DNA of 42,832 nt from a bacterium. GTDB taxonomy: Bacteria; Oederibacteriota; JAAXVQ01; JAUVAV01. Position 1 is the stretch's first letter; each line of letters begins with the position of its first letter. Where the stretch lies: positions 1 to 42,832 of the forward strand of contig JAIORK010000022.1 in the NCBI GenBank assembly GCA_021108215.1, in the 5' to 3' direction. Position numbers and translations under genes: made by a program. Of this stretch, positions 25,172-33,699 are shown piece after piece. The notes beneath the pieces are model-generated. The model worked only from the letters and a program-made list of their open reading frames with translations, had not been told where the DNA came from and made no database searches.

Positions 25172-26340
25172 CAGCAATACTCCTCAATAACGTCTTCAAA
25201 CAAGGCCAGATGCTGCTCCGCAATACGTTCCCAGGAAAAGGCCTCTCGTAAATCACCGGCTGCTTTGGAAAACGCAGCAAGCACCTCAGGGTTTTGCAGA
25301 TATTTTTCCAGCGCAGCCTTCAGGGTTGATATGTTTTTTGCCGGGACCAGCAGCATATTTTGTCCATCAATAAAAGGAACTTGCCCGGCCGCCTCCGGCA
25401 GGGTTGAAATGATCGACAAGGATTGCTCAAGGCAGGCCAATAGCGTACCCCGCTTCATTGAAATCCCATCGGTATACGGCAGCACCGCACAATCAGCAGC
25501 TGCCAGCATCCCGGCAACCTCGCGCGGGGCTTCCCATTTTGGCCGGACCATTATTTTATCCAGATCCAACTGTCGCATCAATGCCGAAATTTTCCGGTGG
25601 TAGGTGTTTTTTTCATCCAGCTGGGCCAAAAACAGCAAACGCAGTCCACAGTGATTTCCTGACAATTGAGAAACCGCATGTAACAGGGTCTCCACGCCTT
25701 TGGGTTCATTGACAAAGCCAAAAAACACCACAACAAAATGGCCCGCCTCAAATCCCAGCTGTTTCCGCTTCGCCGCGCGGTCAAAGGTCCCGGCCTGTCT
25801 TGGAATATTTGATCCAATGGGAATATGCTGCAGGTCTTCATTTCCCTGACCGCTTTTTTTCCGGAGCAATGCCAGGTCCTGCGGGTCCACCAAAATTGTC
25901 CGGTCGGCACCGGAGATCAAGCGGCGTGCGCGCCATTGACCAAACCAGTTAAAATAACGGTATTCATGCAGTGTGGTGATCACCGGAAGATCCGGAAATG
26001 TTTTTTTCAAAAATAGGGTGATCCGGTTGACTGCCATGAAACGGCCGTAAACTGCGGTCGGCCATTGCAACAGGACCAAATCCGGTTTTATGTCCGCAAC
26101 GGTTTCTCCGATTTTGATCAAGGCCCCGCAGTCCCATTGATCAATGACCGGTATAACATCAACCACCGCCCCACCGCCGATTCTAAAATCAGCTCTGGCG
26201 CCGCGCGAGGTCAAGACATGTACCTTGACTGCCAAAGCAGCCAAATGCTCGCTGAGCCGCGAAGTATAATCCCCCACCCCGCACCGCATGGGCGGCCAAG
26301 TTCCTGAAATGATTAAAATCGAGCGTGGCATTGTATCCAT
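25171..26340 (-). CDS. Glycosyltransferase family 4
   Basis: 389 residues. The N-terminus (ILIISGTWPPMRCGVGDYTSRL) is the donor-independent GT4 opening. The C-terminal domain has VVFFGFVNEPKGVETLLHAV, a short ADCAVLPYTDGISMKRGTLLACL and a final helix WERIAEQHLALFEDVI. The E-x7-E motif is replaced by DGISMKRGT, a variation seen in some GT4 subfamilies, so activity is likely but not certain. It overlaps the preceding gene by one base (TAATG) and the following by one base. Confidence 0.9.
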   Translation of the reverse strand: MDTMPRSILIISGTWPPMRCGVGDYTSRLSEHLAALAVKVHVLTSRGARADFRIGGGAVVDVIPVIDQWDCGALIKIGETVADIKPDLVLLQWPTAVYGRFMAVNRITLFLKKTFPDLPVITTLHEYRYFNWFGQWRARRLISGADRTILVDPQDLALLRKKSGQGNEDLQHIPIGSNIPRQAGTFDRAAKRKQLGFEAGHFVVVFFGFVNEPKGVETLLHAVSQLSGNHCGLRLLFLAQLDEKNTYHRKISALMRQLDLDKIMVRPKWEAPREVAGMLAAADCAVLPYTDGISMKRGTLLACLEQSLSIISTLPEAAGQVPFIDGQNMLLVPAKNISTLKAALEKYLQNPEVLAAFSKAAGDLREAFSWERIAEQHLALFEDVIEEYC

Positions 26341-27464
26341 TATACGTGATCGTCGCTTTGCAGTGTCTGCATAACTTCAGTATACACATGAATCAGCAGG
26401 GATGCAATCATCTCCCATTGGTGCGCCTGCACCCAGTTGGCGGCATTTTCCCGGAGCTTTTGACGCCGCACACTGTCTTGCAGCAACCCCTTCAGCTGCG
26501 TTGCAAGCGCAGCCGCGTTCCGGTTCGGGAAGGTTTCAAGCATCGCGGTATTCCGCGATAATTCCTGAAAGCATTCTATATCCGAGGTCAAAGCAACACA
26601 GCCATGCGCCAAAACCACTGAGAGTGAATACGAGGCGGTCCCCGCAGTATAGGGCAAAATAACAAGATCAGATGCCAGCAAAAGGTCTGCCAAATCGTCC
26701 GGCTCTAAATAACCGGTCATTTTTACTGTCCCCGGAAAAGTATTTGCCTGCGTTTTGACTTTTTCTGCATACAGCGTATCTACTTTGGAAAAGGGTTTCC
26801 CGACAATCATCAGGGTGGTATTTTCCGGTGCTTGCTGCCAGGCTTCCAGGGCCAGCAGATGCCCTTTGGACGGAATTAAAAACCCAAAAAGCGTCACAAC
26901 CTGACCGGCAAGCCCCCAGCGCGCTTTGGCCCGCAGCCCTGATGCAAACTGAGGCGCACCGGGTATCCCCTGGTCCATAACCTGAACTTTTTCCCGGGCA
27001 ATTCCTTTTTTCATCAACGCCTGTGCAAACGCCTGCGTATGCACGATTACTTTTACCGCCCCTTTAAATTGTCCGGCCTCAAGATAGCGCTGCCAGCCGA
27101 TCAGAGTATACACGCCCAGACGCAGCGCACGCACTGAACGCTTGATCCACCCCCCGCCGGAAAAAGGTCTGAGCCAGGTATGCACGGTCACAATGTAGGG
27201 GACTTTTATGTGGCGTATCAATTCCTTCCAATCGGCATTCCAGGGATCGCGCCCGCCGAAAAAAACATATTCATGCTGAATGTGCACCAGATCATAGCCG
27301 ACACATGCCTGCCCAAGCTTGCGAAAATAATCACGCTTGTGCCGGCCGTGTTTTATTTCAATGACATCCACGGCAGCTTGCGGCTTGAGTGCCGCCACCA
27401 AACCTTTGGCATAATCCGCAATACCGCAAGGTTCACTCCAGGTTGTAAGCATGGCAATTTTCAT
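26340..27464 (-). CDS. Glycosyltransferase family 4
   Basis: 374 residues. It starts MKIAMLTTWSEPCGIADYAKGL and continues with YDLVHIQHEYVFFGG, VPYIVTVHTW, and a C-terminal domain with TLFGFLIPSKGHLLALEAW and LVILPYTAGTASYSLSVVLAHG. Like its neighbour it has a variant of the usual EGFGLP region. The start overlaps the GT2 stop as ATGA, and the stop overlaps the next GT4 start. Role inferred: sequential sugar addition in a shared pathway. Confidence 0.9.
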   Translation of the reverse strand: MKIAMLTTWSEPCGIADYAKGLVAALKPQAAVDVIEIKHGRHKRDYFRKLGQACVGYDLVHIQHEYVFFGGRDPWNADWKELIRHIKVPYIVTVHTWLRPFSGGGWIKRSVRALRLGVYTLIGWQRYLEAGQFKGAVKVIVHTQAFAQALMKKGIAREKVQVMDQGIPGAPQFASGLRAKARWGLAGQVVTLFGFLIPSKGHLLALEAWQQAPENTTLMIVGKPFSKVDTLYAEKVKTQANTFPGTVKMTGYLEPDDLADLLLASDLVILPYTAGTASYSLSVVLAHGCVALTSDIECFQELSRNTAMLETFPNRNAAALATQLKGLLQDSVRRQKLRENAANWVQAHQWEMIASLLIHVYTEVMQTLQSDDHV

Positions 27465-28417
27465 GCTGTACCCTCCCCGCCTTTCAAGGCCATCCTCATA
27501 ATCAGACCATTGCGTTTAAGCTTTCCCGGCAAACTGCGCCAGGCGCTGTGAAAAAAAACTGTCTTGAGCAGCTGCACTAGGCTCCATACCAGCGCGTGAA
27601 AAAAAACCACCTTGCGAATGCCCACTGTCCAAAACCACCCATGATGTTTACGCCAATATCTAAACAATGCGTCATAGTGCCAGCGCCAGGCCTGGTCCCC
27701 GCACTGCGACAAACTGGCAGCCCAATGATGCACCACCTGGGCCGCCGGTTGGTATAAAACATATCCGGGTATTTTCCGCAGTCTCCGAAACCAATCAATT
27801 TCTTCAAAATAAATAAAATACCCTTCATCCAACAAACCGATTTTATCCAACACCTCACGGCGCGTGATAAAACAGGCGCCGGACAGTTCATCGACTTTTG
27901 CGGGTTGATAAAAATCAGTCCGCCCGAAAGCCGCTTTGCGCCACCCGCGCGATTGTTTCACGAATTCCGGCAGCAATCCTTCCAGCAAGGTCCGAAAAAA
28001 ACCGGGAAACCGCCGGCCGGAGGGTTGCAGACTGCCGTCACTATTGAGCAATTGCGGCCCAACCGCCAAAAGGGTTTCATCGACAAGCATCGCCCGGATC
28101 ATAAAGGTCAATGCATCCTCTTTGATCTGAGTATCCGGATTCAGCAATCCCACCAACGGTGCGGTGGCAATCGCAATGCCTTGGTTGGTCGCAGCGGCAA
28201 AACCGCGATTGCTTTGATTGGCAATCACTTTCACTGCCGGATACTGCTCTGCCACCGCTGCGACGCTCCCATCCTGCGAAGCATTGTCCACCACAATACA
28301 CTCAAAAGCCTCACTGCCTAATTGCGCCACAAGTGATGCCAGGCACGCAAGCAGCATATCCTTGGTATTCCAATTGACAATAATCAGGGAAAGTTGATAG
28401 TGATCGGTCTGTGTCAT
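27461..28417 (-). CDS. Glycosyltransferase family 2, rhamnosyltransferase-like
   Basis: 318 residues from the ATG at 28417, which overlaps the upstream stop as ATGA; the frame extends to 28471 without better support. The GT-A core is clear: LSLIIVNWNTKDMLLACLASL, CIVVDNASQDGS, NRGFAAATNQGI and LLNPDTQI (DxD-like). GACFITRREVLDKIGLLDEGYFIYFEEIDWFRRL follows, typical of WbbL-type rhamnosyltransferases. The tail has a hydrophobic/basic C-terminal segment that may associate with the membrane. Confidence 0.9.
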   Translation of the reverse strand: MTQTDHYQLSLIIVNWNTKDMLLACLASLVAQLGSEAFECIVVDNASQDGSVAAVAEQYPAVKVIANQSNRGFAAATNQGIAIATAPLVGLLNPDTQIKEDALTFMIRAMLVDETLLAVGPQLLNSDGSLQPSGRRFPGFFRTLLEGLLPEFVKQSRGWRKAAFGRTDFYQPAKVDELSGACFITRREVLDKIGLLDEGYFIYFEEIDWFRRLRKIPGYVLYQPAAQVVHHWAASLSQCGDQAWRWHYDALFRYWRKHHGWFWTVGIRKVVFFHALVWSLVQLLKTVFFHSAWRSLPGKLKRNGLIMRMALKGGEGTA

Positions 28418-29436
28418 TTTTTTTCCAGTATTTCCCGTGGTTTCAGCCCGCTGATCCGGCACCACCGCCATGCCAGGCAGTTAATAAATCTGCCTGCCGG
28501 GGAATCCTGCGTGGTTATTTTATAGCTCATCCAGGCAATAATATCCTCATCCTTGACTTTTCGTAATTTTTGCAGGGCGATAAATTTTTCCTGAATCAAG
28601 GAACGGTTTTGCTTGATCCAGTGATGCGCTTTTTTGACCGGCGCGCGCGACCGGCCTGCGCGGCGGTCAGCCAAGCTTTCCACCCATTGTGACAATTGCA
28701 TCAGCGGCGAAATTTTCTTCCGGGTTGTCTCCGAAAACAAGGTCAAATAATTCAGCCAACGGTTGCGCTCAATTAAAAAACGGTTCTCATCACCAATACC
28801 GCCGACCGTGGCCCCGCCGATATGCTTCACCACTGTTTCCGGAAGACGCAGCACCTTGTATCCCTGCAAACGGGCTTTCCACGCCAAATAAACTTCCTCA
28901 TGAAAAAATCCATAATCTTCATCAAAGGGGAGTGGAATCATGGACCGCCGGAACATGAGCGAACACCCGGCAGCACCGAATGAGAGCGTGGTGTCCTTAA
29001 AAACATGCTGAATAATCGTCCCTGTCAAACCCATGCTGCCCACATACGGATAATGCGCCATATTCATTTTCAAATTATACACACCCGGCCCGGCGAGCGC
29101 TGCCTGCGGGTCCGCTTCCAATGCCGCAACCAGATTGCTGACAAAATTGATCGGCAGATACACATCATTTGAAACCAAGGCCACATACTCACCTTGTGTA
29201 TGCAGGACACCGGCATTGTTGGCGCCGGCAAAGCCTGAATTCTTCTCCAGTGCCAGCACCCGGATGTCCGGGTGCACCTGCTGCATTTTTTCCAGCGTCC
29301 CGTCATTCGAACCATTGTCCACGACCAAGACTTCCAAGTCCAAATAATCCTGGCGCAAAACATTTTGCAAACACTCGTCCAACAATTTCCATCCGTTGTA
29401 GGTTAAAACAATCATGCTTACTTTGGGCCGTCTCAT
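28414..29436 (-). CDS. Glycosyltransferase family 2
   Basis: 340 residues. It opens VSMIVLTYNGWKLLDECLQN and has VLVVDNGSNDGT, NSGFAGANNAGV, LVSNDVYLP (DxD-like) and a catalytic-side segment DEDYGFFHEEVYLAWKAR followed by KHIGGATVG. It resembles the neighbouring GT2 but is diverged, suggesting an old duplication with different acceptors. Both ends overlap neighbours by 4 nt (ATGA). Confidence 0.9.
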   Translation of the reverse strand: MRRPKVSMIVLTYNGWKLLDECLQNVLRQDYLDLEVLVVDNGSNDGTLEKMQQVHPDIRVLALEKNSGFAGANNAGVLHTQGEYVALVSNDVYLPINFVSNLVAALEADPQAALAGPGVYNLKMNMAHYPYVGSMGLTGTIIQHVFKDTTLSFGAAGCSLMFRRSMIPLPFDEDYGFFHEEVYLAWKARLQGYKVLRLPETVVKHIGGATVGGIGDENRFLIERNRWLNYLTLFSETTRKKISPLMQLSQWVESLADRRAGRSRAPVKKAHHWIKQNRSLIQEKFIALQKLRKVKDEDIIAWMSYKITTQDSPAGRFINCLAWRWCRISGLKPREILEKK

Positions 29437-30911
29437 GTCAATTTCATTCCTCCACTTTTGGTTGGGCGGATAATCCGTGTAAAAATCTCGATATCCACCT
29501 CATCGAATACTTTTAGACCCCAAAGCAGACTTAAATAAACCATGCCGCCGATGACAATTTTATATCCCATATCCCAGGATTGAAATACAATCAGCAGCCC
29601 TGCCATCACCGCCATGGCCAGAACCGGTTTCAAAAAATGACGCAGCATACGAAAACGCATTTCCAGAGAGCGACGCAACGCCAGCATGAACATCGCAATA
29701 GTAACCCCTTCGGAAATCAGGGTTACCCAGGCCGCACCCAGCATGCCATAGCGCGGAATGGCATAGGCATTCAATCCAATGTTGAGCAGCATGCCGATCA
29801 TCACCAGGCGGGTGACAATTTTTTGCCGTCCCATGACAATTAAGTAAGGCGCATTGATGCTATTGACCGCAATTAAAACCAAACACCACATCAGCACTGT
29901 GAGCACCGGCACACTCGCGGCATAGTCCTGCTTATAGAGGATGTCAATAAACTGCGGTGCCAGCAGGGCTGCACCGGCAGCCAATGGGAGAGACAACAAA
30001 AACATATATTTCATGGAACGCCGGTAAATAAGCAAAAAACGCTGTTGATGATTACTATAGCTCTGCGAAATTACCGGAAAAATCGCTCCCCCATAATAAG
30101 CCGGCAGCAACAGGGTAAGTTCCAGCAGACGAAACGCCGCATTATAAAGTCCCACCGCTTCCTGCCCTTTCATGGAAGCCAGCATCACGGTATCCACCCG
30201 AAAATATATAATTGAGAAAAAATTTGCCAATGCCAGCGGATAGGCCTGTTTAAGCATCTGTTTCCAAAATCCGGTATCCAATTTAAATTCCGGCCGGATG
30301 AAATAAAATAAAATCCCGACCAGGACCGTCATGTGCAAAACCGAGTAGAAAAAATGGATCCAAATCAATGCCAAAACACCCTCGCCGACTGCCAACGCGC
30401 CCAATGAAACACCGATACGGAAGGTATTGGCCACTACAGAAACCGAGGACGTAATTTCCATCCGTTGATGCGCATAAAAAATGGACGATGCTGTATCAAT
30501 ATTGCTGTTAAAAAATAAGGAGAGCGCCAATACGACGGTCAGCTTGATGATTTCCGGTGGATGTCCCAGTATTGCCACGCTGCCTATCATGGCAATTCCG
30601 GCAAACAACGAAAGGAACAGCCGCAACGCCGCAATATTTGTAAAATAGGTCGACTCTTTTTCCGGGTGTTTGGCCAGATCGCGGGTTGTCAACGTCCCCA
30701 ATCCAAAATCTGTGAAAATATAAAAAATTGCGTGCAATGAAAGCACAAACGTATATTGCCCGAACCCTTCCGTCCCCAATTGGCGGGCGGCATAAATAAT
30801 CAGCGCCACGCCCAATATTTTATTAATCACCCCCGCAGCCATCTGCACCAGTGAATTTTTGGCCACCCGGGCGGTACTGTTGATTTGTGGTTTTTTTTCC
30901 TCTGTGCTCAC
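29433..30911 (-). CDS. Polysaccharide flippase (Wzx-like)
   Basis: 492 residues with about 12-14 hydrophobic segments. The N-terminus NSLVQMAAGVINKILGVALIIYAARQLGTEGFGQYTF is characteristic of the polysaccharide biosynthesis/MviN-like exporter group, which flips lipid-linked glycans across the inner membrane. The start is a GTG at 30911; an ATG at 30915 is out of frame. GGGGG sits 4-5 nt upstream. It stands second in the glycan operon, separated from the membrane GT39-like gene by 79 nt that hold a GTAG...CTAC palindrome. Confidence 0.9.
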   Translation of the reverse strand: MSTEEKKPQINSTARVAKNSLVQMAAGVINKILGVALIIYAARQLGTEGFGQYTFVLSLHAIFYIFTDFGLGTLTTRDLAKHPEKESTYFTNIAALRLFLSLFAGIAMIGSVAILGHPPEIIKLTVVLALSLFFNSNIDTASSIFYAHQRMEITSSVSVVANTFRIGVSLGALAVGEGVLALIWIHFFYSVLHMTVLVGILFYFIRPEFKLDTGFWKQMLKQAYPLALANFFSIIYFRVDTVMLASMKGQEAVGLYNAAFRLLELTLLLPAYYGGAIFPVISQSYSNHQQRFLLIYRRSMKYMFLLSLPLAAGAALLAPQFIDILYKQDYAASVPVLTVLMWCLVLIAVNSINAPYLIVMGRQKIVTRLVMIGMLLNIGLNAYAIPRYGMLGAAWVTLISEGVTIAMFMLALRRSLEMRFRMLRHFLKPVLAMAVMAGLLIVFQSWDMGYKIVIGGMVYLSLLWGLKVFDEVDIEIFTRIIRPTKSGGMKLT

Positions 30912-30966
30912 ACATGCCCCCGAAAATCAAATAATCCTTTAAACCGCAATATTATAGCATGCTTTA

Positions 30967-30994
30967 GTAGGGAATGGTCGCGACCATTCCCTAC
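30967..30994. repeat. 28-nt GTAG...CTAC palindrome, copy D (different interior)
   Basis: GTAGGGAATGGTCG followed by its exact reverse complement. The TAG stop codon of the upstream membrane gene (30991-30993) lies inside its terminal CTAC. Confidence 0.9.
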
Positions 30995-32940
30995 CTGATT
31001 AATGCCAACTGCCGGTCCGCATAAATTTTATACACACTGACTGGTCCGTCTTCAAATTGTTTTTCACCGGCTGATGTCAGCACGGCCTCCATCATTGTCA
31101 CAATCTTGGGATCGAGATAGGTTTCAGCATACAAGTCTGTACGGAACAGCACCCACCTTACATTGTGATTATGCAATTCGCGCAGCAGGGGCGACCTGCC
31201 GGCCTCCCCTGCTGATTCAAACTTTCGGTAATCAATCACCATTTGCATCATCGGGTCTCCCCAAAGATAGTCCACCTCCAGGTAAAATCCCCGATTTTCT
31301 CCAAAGAGCAGGACCTTCTCACCCGCACGCACATTTTTATTCAAAAAACGCATTGCCGCATAATGATCAATTTTTTGATGACAATAAATATCCGGCGGCA
31401 CCCGGTTGGCGAGGACTTTGACCTGCCGGCCTGTATCGTGATGAATCGGAGGATGAAAAAGAAAAAAGAGCATCCCAATGGACACAGCCAAAAGACGATT
31501 GACCGTCGTCCCCTGCTTCCACAAGGCAACCAATACCAATCCTGCCAGCCATGCTGCAACAGGAAACAGCGGCATGAGAAACCTAATCTGAGGTGAACTA
31601 AAAAACCAAATAATAACAAACAATCCCATAATTCCCGGCAAAGTGATTTTTTGAATACCTTGCAGCCGGTAGGGTGAGGCTTGATAATCCCACCGCAAAA
31701 AAAACAATGTACAAATCACAATAAAAAGCATGCCCACCAAGGGCCAGCGCAATTCCGCCCCCCCCAGCCCAAACAACGAACCCCGGACAATGAGATCATA
31801 GGGTAATTGAATCAGCCCCAAAAATCCATGATCACCCCCGGCAAATGAGGCATGCAGCTTTTGGACCTGATCGGCAATCCGGGCATCCCAGTACTTCCCT
31901 CCAAAAACCGGATACAAGAGCGGCCAAGCCGGATTGCCTCCCATCATCCAGGCCCGAATCATGTACGGCAACACCGGCAGACTGCCCCATCCCATCACCC
32001 CGGCGGACTGCCGTAATTTCTCTTGCAGGCGCAAGGATTTCCGGTTCCAAATCATCAGCAGGATTGCGCCGCCTGCCAAGACCAGCACGATGAGACCATG
32101 CCATTTATTTGCAGCGATAATCCCCAGAAAAAAAGCTGTCATATACAGCCAGCGCATATCACGGCTTTGAATAAATTTAAACACCGCAAGTAACCCCAGC
32201 GCAGCATAAGCTGCCACGGTCAAATCAATAAATGCGGTGGTGGATTCCATATGTACAACATACTGCGCATAAAATATCAGACCGGCCAATAACCCGGCAA
32301 GCGGATTTTCCAACTCTTTACCCAAACAATACAATATAAAAACCACCAAACCACCAAATGCAAAATGGACTCCCTTGGCTGCCATGCCATAAGGAAAAAT
32401 CATTCCCGCTAAATAAAACATCTCGGTAAACTGAGGAAAGAGGTTGTGAAAAATATCCGGCCGGAAAACAAAGCCTCCAGCCTGAAGATAGAGTTTGGGC
32501 AGTGCCAAATGATAGGCCATGCCGTCCCAACCGGTCTCCGGCACAAATGCAGGAATAAAATTAAGCAGCGCGAGCAGGGCAAACAGCGACCAGCCAATAT
32601 AAGTAGGGGCACGGCGTGCCGTGCCCCTACCGTTCGTGTCCAAACATGCCGTGCCCCTGCGCAACCTTCCCAACAATTCCGGCACCAGCCACAGCGACCA
32701 GAGTGCAGCGGCGCCGAATAAAACCGGTTTAGACAACAGCCCCAGGGCCGCCAATAAAAATATCATATAGGAAAAAACCGCCATACCGATACCGATGGCT
32801 ATAACAGCATCACCCGGCGAATCCTTTTTTTGCAAGCACAGTCGTTTGAGGACCCACGTACCGCAGCCATGGGCAGCGGCAAAAAGAATAAACAGCCACG
32901 CCAACGCTGCGAGTACCATGATGCCATATGAAATAGTCAT
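30991..32940 (-). CDS. Polytopic membrane protein, GT39/PMT-like glycosyltransferase
   Basis: 649 residues with at least ten hydrophobic segments and a soluble C-terminal domain of about 130 residues. The luminal loop after the second helix block, WDGMAYHLALPKLYLQAGG followed by FRPDIFHNLFPQFTEMFYL, is the acidic loop expected in GT39/ArnT-like enzymes that use polyprenyl-linked sugars. It is probably the first gene of the glycan operon; AAGGA lies 7 nt before the ATG. A palindromic repeat is inserted in frame near residues 100-115 (GRGTARRAPTYIGW). The donor and acceptor are not predictable. Confidence 0.78.
   Translation of the reverse strand: MTISYGIMVLAALAWLFILFAAAHGCGTWVLKRLCLQKKDSPGDAVIAIGIGMAVFSYMIFLLAALGLLSKPVLFGAAALWSLWLVPELLGRLRRGTACLDTNGRGTARRAPTYIGWSLFALLALLNFIPAFVPETGWDGMAYHLALPKLYLQAGGFVFRPDIFHNLFPQFTEMFYLAGMIFPYGMAAKGVHFAFGGLVVFILYCLGKELENPLAGLLAGLIFYAQYVVHMESTTAFIDLTVAAYAALGLLAVFKFIQSRDMRWLYMTAFFLGIIAANKWHGLIVLVLAGGAILLMIWNRKSLRLQEKLRQSAGVMGWGSLPVLPYMIRAWMMGGNPAWPLLYPVFGGKYWDARIADQVQKLHASFAGGDHGFLGLIQLPYDLIVRGSLFGLGGAELRWPLVGMLFIVICTLFFLRWDYQASPYRLQGIQKITLPGIMGLFVIIWFFSSPQIRFLMPLFPVAAWLAGLVLVALWKQGTTVNRLLAVSIGMLFFLFHPPIHHDTGRQVKVLANRVPPDIYCHQKIDHYAAMRFLNKNVRAGEKVLLFGENRGFYLEVDYLWGDPMMQMVIDYRKFESAGEAGRSPLLRELHNHNVRWVLFRTDLYAETYLDPKIVTMMEAVLTSAGEKQFEDGPVSVYKIYADRQLALIR
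32603..32630. repeat. 28-nt GTAG...CTAC palindrome, copy E, inside a coding sequence
   Basis: GTAGGGGCACGGC, central GT, then GCCGTGCCCCTAC: 13-bp arms, 28 nt in all. A further half copy (GCCGTGCCCCTGCGC) lies at about 32648-32662. Both are translated in the GT39-like gene. Confidence 0.9.
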
Positions 32941-33183
32941 TCAGGATTCCTTCCCCAATACTCCAACCCCTATTTTGTCAACTCATTCTTCAAAAAATCA
33001 TTCCCGTTATTTCAAAAAACAGCCATCAAATTATCCATTGTCACTGCCGGATTTCCCACTATAAACGAATTTGAAGATAAAAAAAAGAGGACATGTTGCA
33101 AAATTTTAAAATCCTTCAACGCACTTTTTCATTCCCTTAAGAACCGTCTTTTTCAATCCGGATTTCTGAAACTGTTAACTTGA
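32941..33183. promoter_or_regulatory. Intergenic region expected to hold the glycan-operon promoter
   Basis: 243 bp, AT-rich, no gene. A TTGACA lies on the minus strand about 40 nt before the GT39-like start, but its spacing to a -10 is poor. I see no strong terminator for the DUF454 gene. Confidence 0.3.
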
Positions 33184-33624
33184 TCAATCCCTGCCGCCGC
33201 AGTCATCCAACGCCTCGGGCGCGACCTCCGGATTGCTGATTTTTTCATCATGACGGGACCGCAAGGATAAAATATGGAAGCTGACACCCGCAGCGATTGC
33301 TGCCAGTAATAGTTTGATATAAAAACGAGGTACCAAGTACATTGAAATCCCCATCGACCCCCACAACCATATTAAAGCGATTATTTTTGTTTTTCCGGTA
33401 ATCGCCCTATATTTAAAATAATCCAAAATATAACTGCCGACAATCTTATTGTGAATCAACCAATGATGTAACCGCTGCGACGTTTGCATAAAACAAAACG
33501 CCGTCAGTATTAAAAAAGGCGCCGTAGGCAGAATCGGTAGAAATATCCCGACAATCCCCAGCCCCAGGGAAACAAACCCCAGGCTGATAAGTAAATATTT
33601 TTTTATCGTATTCATTTTTTTCAT
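33184..33624 (-). CDS. DUF454/YbaN-family inner-membrane protein
   Basis: 146 residues. The family signature is clear: SLGLGIVGIFLPILPTAPFLILTAFCF then RLHHWLIHNKIVGSYILDY, followed by a second hydrophobic block (IIALIWLWGSMGISMYL and KLLLAAIAAGVSF). The typical length is about 120-140. The start could also be the ATG three codons in; an AGAAG sits before the first. The function of the family is unknown. It lies about 75 nt after the FG-GAP reading frame, in the same orientation. Confidence 0.85.
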   Translation of the reverse strand: MKKMNTIKKYLLISLGFVSLGLGIVGIFLPILPTAPFLILTAFCFMQTSQRLHHWLIHNKIVGSYILDYFKYRAITGKTKIIALIWLWGSMGISMYLVPRFYIKLLLAAIAAGVSFHILSLRSRHDEKISNPEVAPEALDDCGGRD

Positions 33625-33699
33625 AGCATTTCTTCTGATTTTCCTGCATTTTTTTCAATTTATTTTCCTTACTACCTAACACCGCCCCTCAAACTTTTT

